This document shows, piece by piece, positions 35,695 through 45,752 of a stretch of 64,000 bases of DNA. Position 1 is the first letter of the stretch. Each line of letters opens with the position of its first letter. Below the pieces are notes generated by a model. It searched no databases and was not told the DNA's origin. It saw only the letters and a program-made list of their open reading frames with translations. The stretch lies in assembly GCA_916048095.2 (NCBI GenBank), contig OU696580.1, positions 5,890,608-5,954,607 of the forward strand. Direction: 5' to 3'. Source of the DNA: Sacculina carcini (taxonomy: Eukaryota > Arthropoda > Thecostraca > Sacculinidae). The translations under genes were made by a program, and so were the position numbers.

Positions 35695-36127
35695 TTGACC
35701 GGAACTGACTGCCGCGATTGCGGCCGCCAGCTCGTTCACTACGTGTTGCGGCTCGTGTACCGTCGCGCCATTCACCCTCAGGACGGGCATCACTGATGGT
35801 GCGCACCGGCCCCGTAATGTTCGGATACTCCTCCAGACACTAGTTAGTGGAGTATCCTTGTTTATAGTGTCAATGAATGTCTCCCATGCATTTTTCTTTG
35901 CCTCTCTGATGATGCGTCGAGCAGCGGCACGTCTACGGCACAGCTCGATCCTGGTGTCGATCGTACCATGTCGGACATATCGTCTCATCGCTCTTTTCAT
36001 AAGGGCCACAGCTCGTCGACATTCGTCGTTAAAGCACGGCACCGGTCTGTGCTTTCTCGGCCTGCTGGTTAACGTTATTGCTATTTTGGCTGCATATATT
36101 ATGATGTTAGTGATTTGTGTCACCCTG
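35695..36127 (-). pseudogene. I/Jockey-group LINE ORF2, linker after the endonuclease
   Basis: The frame reads CFNDECRRAVALMKRAMRRY, then RRRAAARRIIREAKKNAWET, then VWRSIRTLRG. This is the region between endonuclease and RT in I/Jockey-type ORF2, and it continues the ORF2 interrupted at about 40.58 kb. It is cut off at about 35.69 kb before any RT motif. The continuation is in the same strand order. Confidence 0.75.
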
Positions 36128-36418
36128 TTCAGTTCAGTTCAGTTCAGTGTATTTGTTATAGCGCCTGTCATACACGGGCGCGCAGCAGCTAAACAGTATG
36201 AACAAGCGGACAAAGCTGAACAGTTATTACAGAAACAATAAAAAGAACACATGAATGAATAAATATGACACGACTCAAATAACACAATGAACACATTTAC
36301 ACAATGAGAAGAACACATTGAAGGGTGATTGAGGAACACAATAATAGAGTACAATAAACATAATTAGACTAAAACATAGGTAAACACAAACATACATGCA
36401 TTCGCGCCCACACACATA

Positions 36419-39112
36419 TCAGAGAGAGGCAAAAGGAGTCAAGGAATGAGTCACGGGATCAAAGGAAATTTCGACAAGATGTTTACGTAGAGAAGAGGTA
36501 AAAGATCGATACGTGAGCGAGGAGGTGATATGAGAAGGGAGCGAGTTATATAATCGAGGACCGTAGAACGAGAACGATTTAGAAGACCAGGCAGATTCAT
36601 TGAGGGCGCGAGGACAGCATAGAGGAGCAGGATGACGGAAAGTGGGATTAGAAGAGGGAGAGAGCAGATCAGAAAGATATATAGGTTGATTAGGAACATG
36701 TAAGAGTTTGAATATTTTGCAGCAGATTTTGAAGTGAATGCGCGATTTAATAGGAAGCCAACGGAATTGAAACAGAAAAGGAGAAGTATGGCGACAGAAG
36801 ATAGGATGCAAAACAAAACGACAGGATTGATTCATTACGCGCTGAAGAATTTTTAAAGAATAATTAGGACAGCTGAAGTGGAGTGAGTTGCAGTAGTCGA
36901 GTCTGGAGAAGATAAGAGAATGAATAAGCTTGATTGCAGAGGGCTGATCGAGACAGGGACGGATGGGATAAAGCGAGCGAAGAATCAAGCGACAAGTGCG
37001 AGCTGTAGAAAGGATATTGGTTGAGTAGGAAAGGGAAGAGTCAAAAATAACACCCAGATTTTTAACAGTCACTGAAAGAGACAAGGGGAGGAAAGGAGGA
37101 GCAATACGAGGAGGATGAAGAGCGATAAATTCAGATTTAAAAGTGTTCAAGAGGAGGCGATGTGAGGAGGTCCAGGTGGAGATAGCAGAAAGTACGTCAG
37201 ACAAGGTATTAGGATGCGACAGAGAGCAAGGGAGATAGAATTGGATATCGTCTGCATAAATATGGAAAGGAATGGAGTAGCGCCTAAGGATGGGACAAAG
37301 AGAAGACATGTAGACATTGAAAAGGAGAGGACCAAGAATAGAGCCTTGAGGAACACCGGACTTAAGAGGGAGCACAGTAGAAACGGAGGAATTGAACTTA
37401 ACAGAAAAAGTGCGACCATGCAAGTAAGAACGAAGTAGTGAGAGAGCGGAATGCGAGACACCGAGATGGAGGAGGTCATCGATGAGAATAGAATGATCAA
37501 CCAAGTCAAAGGCAGAGCTCATATCAAGTAGAACTAGAAAAACAGAATGACGATAAGAGAAGGAGGAAAGAATACCTTGGGAGACAGAAATGAGAACGGA
37601 TTCAGTAGAATGACCAGGGCGGAAACCGGAGTGGTGAGAGTCAAGAGCATTGCAGACATAAGGGGATAACTGAGAGAAAATTGCAGATTCGAGGAGTTTG
37701 AAGGAAAAGCTGAGGAGGGAGATAGGACGATAGTTACTACATAAAGAAGGATCGAGAGAAGGTTTTTTGAGGATAGGATGTACATGCGCGTGCTTGTCGG
37801 CAAGAAAATCACCGTGCAAGAAAGAGGAGTTGACTAAGTGAAGTAGGTAAGGAATCAAGGAGTTGAAGGATGGAACAATAACTCGGAAATTAATGGTATC
37901 AGCAGGAGAGGAAACGAATTTACATGTGGACAGAAGAGAAAGGAAGTCGGAGAGGACCAGTTGAGAGAAAGACGAGAGCTGGCAGTGGGATGTAGTACGA
38001 GAGAGAGGGACATTCACGAGAGGGATTTTAGATTGCGCAGATTCAATTTTGTTCACGAAGTAGGAAGAGAGTTCGTCAGCAGTGAGAGAAGAACTAGCAG
38101 AGGGAGGACGGAGACCGCAGAGAGAGTTGAGTATATTCCAGAGGGCTTTGGGAGAGCGAGATAGAGAGGAAAGGCGTGAGGAGTAGTAAGCTTGCCTAGC
38201 ATAGGATAGGGAGGAAATATAGTTAGAACGAGCAGAGCAAAAGGCCGACCAGTCATCCGCGAGCCGAGTGCGTCGCCAGATACGCTCCAAAGCACGGAGA
38301 CGGCGCTTAAGACAAGTAAGAGAGGGACAGCTCCAAGGAGAAACACGAGGACGGTGAGAGCGGAACGAAAGAGGAAAAATGAGGTTATTGATATCAGACA
38401 AAGTGGAGTATAAGGGATAAATTGAAGACGGAGGGAGTGAGTGAAGAACATGCAAAGGGAAATGGTTAGATAGAAGATTGTGAAACGTAAGAGGATTAAA
38501 ATTCCTGAAATTTCTGAAAAGGGTGAATGCTGGTGGAGGATTAGAGGATTTATACGCCGGCAATGACGTAAGGATAAGACTGTGGTCAGAGAAGAGAGGA
38601 TCAGGAGGAAGAACAATGACTTCGGATGGCGGTACATCAGAAGAAAGAACTGGAGAAGGGAAAAGGACTAGATCAAGAGAATGACCCGATGTGTGAGTGG
38701 GAGAGGAAACAGGGGAGACTAGACCATGAGAATCAAGAATAGAAATGAAAGTCGATGCGAAGGAGGAGCGAGAGGGACAGTCAACCCAAAAGTTAAAGTC
38801 ACCAAGGATAATGAAACGGCTGGAGAAAGAAAAAACTATAGCGTCAAGGAGCGAGGAGAATTCAGAGAAGAAAAGAGGAGTAGACCGGGGGTGATTATGC
38901 CGGTAGATAACGAGAATACAGAATTTATGAGAGGAGCGACTTGATGACATGCAGAGTGGAAGAAATTCGAAAGAAGAAGGAGGAGGAATGGGATCAGATA
39001 AGAGAGATATTGGAAGAGATTTGGAAAAGATGCAGCCCACTCCACCACCAGAGAACTTAGACTCAGAACGAGATTTGTGAAGAAAAGAAAAGTTAGAAGG
39101 AAGGTTAGCCAT
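36419..39112 (-). CDS. LINE ORF2: AP endonuclease and reverse transcriptase
   Basis: An 897-codon uninterrupted frame from ATG at 39112. The same frame is open upstream to a TGA near 39372 and there encodes FLNIRSCRNKF and LCLAETWLFESDIP, the endonuclease N-terminus, so the true start is upstream or reached by frameshift. Endonuclease motif ILGDFNFW lies near residue 100. RT motifs follow in order: HSGFRPGHST, DMSSAFDLVDH, SGVPQGSILGPLLFNVYMS and the catalytic YADD (YADDIQFY), then LGVIFD. The C-terminus has RFVLHPIF and LPIKSRIHFKI. The intact RT suggests this copy is fairly young. It resembles L2/CR1-clade ORF2. Confidence 0.88.
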   Translation of the reverse strand: MANLPSNFSFLHKSRSESKFSGGGVGCIFSKSLPISLLSDPIPPPSSFEFLPLCMSSSRSSHKFCILVIYRHNHPRSTPLFFSEFSSLLDAIVFSFSSRFIILGDFNFWVDCPSRSSFASTFISILDSHGLVSPVSSPTHTSGHSLDLVLFPSPVLSSDVPPSEVIVLPPDPLFSDHSLILTSLPAYKSSNPPPAFTLFRNFRNFNPLTFHNLLSNHFPLHVLHSLPPSSIYPLYSTLSDINNLIFPLSFRSHRPRVSPWSCPSLTCLKRRLRALERIWRRTRLADDWSAFCSARSNYISSLSYARQAYYSSRLSSLSRSPKALWNILNSLCGLRPPSASSSLTADELSSYFVNKIESAQSKIPLVNVPLSRTTSHCQLSSFSQLVLSDFLSLLSTCKFVSSPADTINFRVIVPSFNSLIPYLLHLVNSSFLHGDFLADKHAHVHPILKKPSLDPSLCSNYRPISLLSFSFKLLESAIFSQLSPYVCNALDSHHSGFRPGHSTESVLISVSQGILSSFSYRHSVFLVLLDMSSAFDLVDHSILIDDLLHLGVSHSALSLLRSYLHGRTFSVKFNSSVSTVLPLKSGVPQGSILGPLLFNVYMSSLCPILRRYSIPFHIYADDIQFYLPCSLSHPNTLSDVLSAISTWTSSHRLLLNTFKSEFIALHPPRIAPPFLPLSLSVTVKNLGVIFDSSLSYSTNILSTARTCRLILRSLYPIRPCLDQPSAIKLIHSLIFSRLDYCNSLHFSCPNYSLKILQRVMNQSCRFVLHPIFCRHTSPFLFQFRWLPIKSRIHFKICCKIFKLLHVPNQPIYLSDLLSPSSNPTFRHPAPLCCPRALNESAWSSKSFSFYGPRLYNSLPSHITSSLTYRSFTSSLRKHLVEISFDPVTHSLTPFASL

Positions 39113-39637
39113 GAAAGATGGAATATCAGACTCAAATAGCCAGGTTTCGGCTAGGCAGAGTATTGAAAGGACATGAAAGCAGAGAAGGTGGTTAAGGTAG
39201 GTGAATTTGTTTCGACAAGATCTTATGTTAAGGAAACCGATAGAAAAAGATGAAGAAGAGCATGAAGAAGCAGCAGGTTGAACATCAGGTGAGGAGTTTG
39301 AAGAATGGTGAAAGGAAGGCGAGGGGGCAGAGGAACGGGACGACGGTGCGGATGGAAGGGAAGGTAGTCAGGCGGACGATTGAAGCGAGGACGATGAAGA
39401 AGGAAGAGAGGAGGAAGCCACAGTCGAGGGATGGAACAGGAGGTCATCAGAAGTGGCAGTGCGCAAACGAATAGATTCGCGAACAGAGACAAACGAAGGA
39501 CACGACGAGAGAAACGATGAGTGCGAGTGGGGGCGAGACGAGACTGCGCAGTTATTGCACTTCGGCGGCGCTGTGCGGTCGCAGTTGATAGAGCGATGAG
39601 AGCCAGCGCAATAGCCGCAAATTTCCGCACGCGAACA

Positions 39638-40528
39638 TTAGGCCTCATTGTGGCCTAGTCCAGCACAGCGGCAGTCCAGCACAGCGGCAGTCCAGCACAG
39701 CACCCAAAAGGGATCATACACGCGACACGAACACAACTCAACGAACAGTCTGTCACCAACGGACGTAAGGGCAGCGCGAGCCGACGGAGTCACCGACAGA
39801 ACCGCATGTTGAGAGTTGTGCCTAACGCCAGTGAAAAAAAGGAGACGCAAATCACTATCGGGTATCCCGGCAAGGGCAGTGTTTTTACGGCGAAGGTGAT
39901 CGACAAACGTAGATGGCTCCAAACCCATAGGGATGTTCGCTACCGTAACCTTGGGACGAAGTTGCGCAACCCTGGGCAGATGAGCGTCGACCTGCGGAAT
40001 GGCCTCACGTACGCAGTGAAGGGCACGCGCCGCATCGCTAGACGAGGAGCAACGAAGGACGAAGCCACCATTGGCCGCACGCCGGGACGACTTGATCGGA
40101 ATATCGCACAAAGCGGAGGCAACCTTGCGCGGACAGACCGGCGATTTATCACGGGATTTTAGAACCACGGTGTGAGTGGGTCTCGCTGGTTGATTTTCTG
40201 TCGCTAGTGGTGCAAATGGCCGAGATGATGAGTGAATCGAGTTGAGTGTCGACTCAACTCCCGCAAGACGGTCTCGGATACTGGACACGCTGTCGGAAAG
40301 GTTAAGGGCGAATTTAGCCTTTGTCAGGCATGGCGAGCAGACCCAATTTACCTGTTTGATCATCTCAGCCCGGATGCCCACCAGGGATGCGCATTCTATG
40401 TGGGCCCAGCCGTCGCAAAGGGAACAACCGATCCACTTCGAGGAGTCGCCACTAGAGGACTTGCAGACGTAGCATTTGTCCTTATCGCCGCATGACATCG
40501 TTCGTATTACTCGAAATGTCCGCAACAC
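39638..40528 (-). CDS. LINE ORF1 with PHD-type zinc finger
   Basis: A 296-codon frame. The N-terminus has a Cys4-His-Cys3 PHD finger: CYVCKSSSGDSSKWIGCSLC, then WAHIECASL, then WVCSPCLTKAK. PHD ORF1s are known in CR1/L2 elements. Then a short coiled-coil-like segment (DRLAGVESTLNSIHS) and a basic C-terminus. The last codons fall in a 15-bp sequence repeated three times (near 39656-39700). Its stop (TAA in ATGAGGCCTAA) overlaps an ATG in another frame, so ORF2 could be reached by termination-reinitiation; this is inference. Confidence 0.8.
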   Translation of the reverse strand: MLRTFRVIRTMSCGDKDKCYVCKSSSGDSSKWIGCSLCDGWAHIECASLVGIRAEMIKQVNWVCSPCLTKAKFALNLSDSVSSIRDRLAGVESTLNSIHSSSRPFAPLATENQPARPTHTVVLKSRDKSPVCPRKVASALCDIPIKSSRRAANGGFVLRCSSSSDAARALHCVREAIPQVDAHLPRVAQLRPKVTVANIPMGLEPSTFVDHLRRKNTALAGIPDSDLRLLFFTGVRHNSQHAVLSVTPSARAALTSVGDRLFVELCSCRVYDPFWVLCWTAAVLDCRCAGLGHNEA

Positions 40529-40587
40529 AGGAATGGACAGTATAAAAAATTGACAACTGCACTTTTCAGAGCTAAAATATTAGCTGC

Positions 40588-41043
40588 TATCTATTGTGAG
40601 CTCCCCTTCTGGTGGATTCAGCTGACAAAGATCTTCAAATTGGTCCCAGTTTGCTCTCTTCATGTTCCACCTGGGTGTATAGTGTGTTATTCTGTGGTCC
40701 AAAACAGAATGTATAAAAATTGGGTAGTGGTCCGAGTTGTATGTATCATCATCTACCGTCCAGTAAAAAAGCGATGCGATGGTTGGTGAGCACGCCGATA
40801 CGTCGACGGCTGTTTGTGTATTATTGGCCATATGGTGGTAGGTTGGGGACCCGTCATTTAGCACGACCAAATTGTTTGCGTATAGCCATTGTTCTATTAT
40901 TCGCCCTCGAGCGTCTTGGACACATGACATCCCCCACAGCTGACTATGAGCATTGATGTCGCCCAAAATTAAAATTGGGTTGGTACATTCTGTGATTATG
41001 GATTGCATTTTTTGTGCGATCGATGAGTTGTTACATGACGGCG

Positions 41044-41084
<41 letters not shown>

Positions 41085-41383
41085 ATATGTCAATGATCAT
41101 ACCGTTTGAGGCGACGGTGCAGGCTGTCGCCTGTAGGTCGTCGAATTGGGCTAGCTCTAGCGCGTGTTGTGGCACCGTGTTTTTCACGTACAAGGCCACA
41201 CCGCCCACAAGGCCCCGCCTTCCAAGTTAACGTGACTTTATACAAGTTAACGTGATCAGTGCTGGCAAACCATGTCTCTTGGATTGCCAGCACTAAAGGT
41301 TGTTTTGTTAGTGCGATTTGTTGAAATTCTGCCCTTCCCGATGTCAATCCTCTGCAATTCCATTGTAGGATTGTTAAAAACAT
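40588..41383 (-). pseudogene. I/Jockey-group LINE ORF2, endonuclease part
   Basis: The frame opens with TILQWNCRGL and AIQETW. It shifts frame near 41.2 kb, continues with GGVALYVKN, is broken by a TA microsatellite (41046-41081), and resumes with LILGDINAHSQLWG, LNDGSPT and NSDHYPIF. These are the ordered AP-endonuclease motifs of I/Jockey-type LINEs. It is cut at about 40.58 kb by the CR1/L2-type LINE. Confidence 0.8.
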
Positions 41384-41423
41384 ATATAAATTATATAAAA
41401 AATTGTGAAAAAAGATGACTAGA

Positions 41424-42701
41424 TTATGTTATCACAGGGCTGACTGGTGATCCGCGTGGCGGAGTGTCACCGCCGCCTGCAGCCTCAGTGGCTGTTCGGC
41501 GGCCCATCGACCGCTCCATGCTCGGCGACTGTTGTCGTCGCCGGCTCACCACGGTCCACTCAGTGACGGCAGTGGCTGGCCGTCGTGGCTCCGGTGTGCG
41601 TTTGCGTGGTGATTGGCTGCATGCGCGTCGTGTCGACCAGCAGCGTCGTCTCGATACTCCCCGACGTCTCTGTGGAGACGGTCTCGATCTCGGTTTGCTG
41701 TTGACGGTGTTATTGCTGGACTTGATGCTGCAGCTGCATGTTTTTGTCGTCTGTTGTGTGCTGTTAACTTTCAAAGTTGTCTCGTCTGTCTGCGTGGCGA
41801 TTGATTTGGTGCTGATTGCTGTTTTGGCTGCGATGACATATGAAGTATGTGCATTTTGTCGGCTATTAAACGCTGCTCGCGCCTATCTGAATGAGATGTT
41901 GTTTTTAACCTTCATGGCACATATTTCTTTCTCGTTCTTCCATCTCGGGCAGGTATTTTGAGATGCGATGTGATCGGGACTCCCGCAGTTGATGCATCTT
42001 TGTGGCGAGACGCAGTCGGTATCGCCGTGATCGGGTTGACCACACCTCACACACACGGCCTCGCTACGGCAATTCTTGGTACCATGACCGAACTTATGAC
42101 ATTTAAAGCATCGCAGCGGGTTAGGGATGTACGCTCGTACTTCATATCTGAGGTAGCTGGCCTTCACGTGTGTCGGCAATGTGGCCGTAGAGAAAGTCAG
42201 TGTGAGAAGTGCTGTCGGTTTTCTGCTGCCATTTATCATTGTCGAAATTCTCCTCACCTCGGTGATTCCGACCTGGGCAAAACCGCGTGTGAGTTCAGAG
42301 TCGTCCACATATCTGAGTTCTGGTGCATTTATTGTTCCGCGGCAGGTGTTTCTACTCGGGTGGAGTGTTACACTTACCGGCCTGTTGCAGAAAGTGGTCA
42401 TTGCCATTATTTTGCTTGTTTGACGACTATTCGATGTTTTGATGATGCAAGTTCCATCAAAGGGTGTTTCAATTTGCACCTTTTGCACCTCACCCAGTAT
42501 GCTCTTTAACTGTGCATCGATCCAAAAAGGACCGAGTTTCTGAAAATTGTGACATTGTTGTTGTGGTGTGATCACGATATACGATCCGTTTTGGTCGTAT
42601 GCCATCGTATTTCCTGTTGTTCCAGTGGTCTGATTTTTTCCGTTTCCATTTGCGAGGCCGGAGGTCGTTTCCATTGTCGTTAGGTCTTGCGTTCGTGTCA
42701 T
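41424..42701 (-). pseudogene. I/Jockey-group LINE ORF1 (CCHC nucleocapsid-like) with an in-frame TAG
   Basis: From ATG 42701 the frame encodes an RRM-like/central region and then three Cys-knuckles: CFKCHKFGHGTKNC, CVRCGQPDHGDTDC and CINCGSPDHIASQNTC. A TAG at 41885-41883 interrupts it, after which the same frame continues (ARAAFNSRQNAHTSY, then a Ser/Arg-rich tail) to 41424. In related ORF1s a Glu is usual at the interrupted site, so this looks like a single nonsense change. Element A inserted about 180 bp upstream of the ATG. Confidence 0.8.
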
Positions 42702-42878
42702 TCCGTTCAGAGTGTCGTTTCCGTTTTCATAGCCGTTGGTCTTGTCCTTGGTTAGAGATGCTTGGGATGATGTGGATGATTCTGACGGTGATTTTGTGTG
42801 ATGGTTTTGGGTTCCCAGGGTCTTATCTTTGTCTCTTTTTTCTTTTTCTTTTCCTCCCGGATATTTCCCTTACCTTGG

Positions 42879-43143
42879 TGTTGTGTCATTAGGCAAACAA
42901 CAGCAATGCAAGCAATTGTAATGACAATAGACAAAACGTAACTTCAGTCCTAATCTCCTCAGCACAGACAGGGAATTATCCAACACAATAACTACAAAAT
43001 AATGCCAAACCAAGCGGACGCTAAACATCAACAACTCAATCCCCACGCGTCTCCCGCATGTCTCTCCCAAATCACCATTGTCCCACACCAATGTAAATAA
43101 TATAATCCCCATAAACATAGTGATGCCAGACGGACATCCCACA
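42879..43143 (-). repeat. Element A, 3' LTR
   Basis: 265 bp; in transcript sense TGTGGGATG...GACACAACA. It differs from the 5' LTR at five positions (about 1.9%). Preceded on the plus strand by TSD copy CTTGG. Confidence 0.93.
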
Positions 43144-43267
43144 CCTCCCCCTGAGTCTGCTACTCAAGGTCGCAGACGTAATCATTCAAATGTCTAGGGC
43201 GGCGGCGTTGACGTTGGCTCCTTCTTGGAGGCGGCTTCTCCGTCGCAACCGGCACGTCCGGTTCGGT

Positions 43268-45103
43268 CTAGGGGGCGGCACTTTGAACGTCTTCCGGCCC
43301 ACTGGTACTGCGGGAACGATCTTGTACGGTCGACTCCGGCTTCACGTCCAGCAGTAGATGTCGTCTGTTGCGTGTCGTTATGCGCCCACTTGGAGTGCGT
43401 AGCAGATAGATCCGTGGACCTCGAACTCCGACTATGGTGCCGCTCAGGTCCCATCTCTTGGTTTCTTGGTTCTGAATCAGCGCAGAATCCCCAACCTTCA
43501 ACCGGGGCATCGGTCGCGATCCACGGTTATACGCCTGTTCGACTTTGTCGCGACGCACCTTGTCGATATTGTCGGCTCTATCCCTCCATCAGGGGGCGAA
43601 AGCGTCGCGATGCATCGGAACTTTTGAACGAATAGGATGACCAAAAAGTATTTCTGCTGGAGAACTTCCATCTGCACCTGGCGTGTTCCTTAATTCGAGT
43701 AGACCTTCAGTAAATGAGTCGTCATCGAGCTCACCATTCTGCGTCACTTTTTGCACCAGCCGTTTGACTCTTTTCACGGCCAACTCAGCGTTCCCATTCC
43801 CCTGCGGATGTTCGGCACTGCTGATGTCGTGCTGCACTTTCCAACGTGCGAAGAAGTCTCTGGTGCGACGAGCTGTATACTGCGGTCCTCCGTCGCTTCG
43901 AAGACAGTTCGGAACGTCATACGCTGCAAACAGCTGTCTCAGACTTTTGATGAGATGACGAGATGATGCATCTGACCGCGTACATTCTGCCACACACGGC
44001 CAGTTTGACAACCCGTCGACATATATCAGGTATGTCCGACCTGCATACTGAAAGTAGTCTGTTGAGACACTTTCGAAGACTCTTTCTGGTCTGTCATCAC
44101 AGTGGTACGGCTCTTTTTGTTGACTGTTGCGGTATCGCAGACACAACTCACACGAGGATACCATCATTTTTATATCGTTAGTTATCCTAGGCCAGTAAAC
44201 ACATTGCCGAGCGCGGCCCATCGTGCGGTTCATTCCCTGATGTCCGCTGTGCAACCGTCGAAGTGTATCACGGCGCATACTGCGTGGAATAACAACACGA
44301 CATCCACATAAAAGTATATCGCCTTCAATATACAGTTCATTTCTCATGTTCCAAAATGGTTTGACGCAGTCAGAGCATTGATGACGATATTCGGGAAATT
44401 CATCCTGTATAGTTTTACGCAGTGCAATGTACTCTTCATCTTTTGCAGCTAGGTATGTGATTTGTGAGAGAAGTAAATCACCGTATGGATTCTCACTATC
44501 GTCATCGTCTACAACGCGAGATATCTGTATAGAACGTTGCCTCGGCGTGAAGTTTTCTTCTGACTCGCCGCCGCAGTGAGCTTCGTCTTTGTTGAAGTGC
44601 AGAGATGATCTTGATAGGCAATCTGCAATAACATGTTCTTTGCCTGCTCTCCATACTGTTTCGAACTGTAAATGAGACAACTGACTTCTCATTCTCTGCA
44701 ATCTCGGATTGCTGATGTCCGATATGTACTTCGAATTAAGAATAGGCAGCAACGGTTTGTGGTCTGTCACCACCGTGAAAGACTTGGCGCCGGCCAGGTA
44801 ATTGTTTGCCTTCTTGCAAGCCCAGACTACTGCTAGCATCTCTTGCTCTATAGCGGCATAGCGGCCCTCTGTTTCGGTGAGAGACCGTGATCCACATTGG
44901 ATCAGCTTCCACTGACCGTGCTCGTCTTTCTGCCGCACGACAAACCCTATACCATGAAGTCTCGCCGCGTCAGTCTCTACGATGGTAGGTCGTGTTGGCA
45001 CGTAAAAATCCAGAACTGGCGGGGACGTGAGCACGCGTTTCACCGCTTCAAATGCCGGTGTGTGTACATTAGAGTCCCACTGCCATGTCACATCTTTCTT
45101 CAA
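43268..45103 (-). pseudogene. Element A RNase H and integrase, unit 1 (complete 3' end)
   Basis: A 504-codon frame (45103-43589). RNase H: ETDAARLHGIG, TEGRYAAIEQEML, VTDHKPLL, ADCLSRS. Integrase: zinc-binding HSGHQGMNRTMGRARQ then CELC; catalytic D, D, E in STDYF, LRSDGGPQYT and HPQGNGNAELAV. A TGA at 43589 interrupts it, but the same frame continues (RRDKVEQAYNRGSRP, then LKVGDSALIQNQ) to 43268. Ty3/gypsy order; the type resembles Mag-like metazoan elements. A second, truncated copy lies at 51715-52841. Confidence 0.85.
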
Positions 45104-45192
45104 CAGTCACCTGAGCGGTGCAGATGCCGCAGTAATATCTGCTGAAAAGTTACTCAATTGGTTGACCATACCAAGAAAAGATCTCAACTCAC

Positions 45193-45402
45193 TCACGATT
45201 TCGGGGTCGGAAACTTGGAAATAGCGATTAGTTTCCTCTCATCAACTGTGTACCCGTTATTGTTTATCAGAAAACCACAGTATTGCACTTCCGATTTGGC
45301 AAAACTGAACTTCTTGCTGTTGAGAGTGATTCCATTGTCATGACATCGCTTTAGAACTGACCAGACATGTTTCAAGTGTTGATCATAGGACACATAAGAC
45401 AC
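45193..45402 (-). pseudogene. Element A RT thumb, unit 1
   Basis: SYVSYDQHLKHVWSVLKRC, then QYCGFLINNNGYTVDERKL: the RT segment that follows the catalytic VDD of element A. It starts at the insertion point of element B (45406) and drops out of frame near 45193. The next codons (LRSFLGMVNQLSNFS) are in another frame, followed by a TGA. Confidence 0.8.
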
Positions 45403-45410
45403 AAGGATGT

Positions 45411-45741
45411 TTTAGTGTAGTTGAACTATTCTGTCGGAGCGCACGCGCACAAAATGTCAGCAGCCAAATAACACTAAGCGATTTATTGACGTAGGCAGCA
45501 AAAGGGAATCAGGCACGAGAACGACAACAACGAACGAAAACCACCGGAAGACTGTCTCCGCGTCCCAGCGTCGCTAACGCCATGTCGCACACATAATGTA
45601 TGATTATACCAAACGAAGATATGCATATAATCCAACGATTCGGTGAAAACAAAAGCAAAGGCAAAAGACACATATTAACAATATTGGCGACACATTAAAT
45701 AATAAAAGTCGTGTGTACGCGTGTGTGGCGCAGTCGCTACA
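45411..45741 (-). repeat. Element B copy 1, 3' LTR
   Basis: In transcript sense it starts TGTAGCGACTGCG and ends AACTACACTAAA. It lacks the 10-bp GAATCCCCGC insertion present in the 5' LTR. A purine run (AGGGGGAGAG) lies just upstream in transcript sense, the polypurine tract. Confidence 0.9.
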
Positions 45742-45752
45742 CCACTCTCCCC

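Larger units (their letters stand above)
36128..40580 (-). mobile_element. CR1/L2-group LINE, near full length, inserted in another LINE
   Basis: It contains ORF1 (PHD finger) and ORF2 (endonuclease, RT). The 3' end has a stem-loop GCGCCCGTGTATGACAGGCG followed by repeated CTGAA units (36128-36147), the 3' signature of L2/CR1-type elements. It splits the ORF2 of the I/Jockey-type LINE between 40.58 and 36.12 kb. I did not find a clear target-site duplication; such elements often lack one. Confidence 0.8.

Noticed and set aside
39223-39648. 141-codon minus frame starting with the ATG that overlaps the ORF1 stop
   Set aside because: Arg/Pro/Leu-rich with no homology I know; the real ORF2 endonuclease start is in another frame. 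It could only matter as a reinitiation leader.
41464-41961. 165-codon plus-strand frame with hydrophobic stretches
   Set aside because: Antisense of the Ser/Arg-rich tail of the I/Jockey-type LINE ORF1.
45416-45741. Element B LTR limits set at TGTAG...CTACA
   Set aside because: With these limits no TSD is found; extending the LTR by TTTAG gives a perfect ATGT duplication and puts the PBS one base after the LTR.
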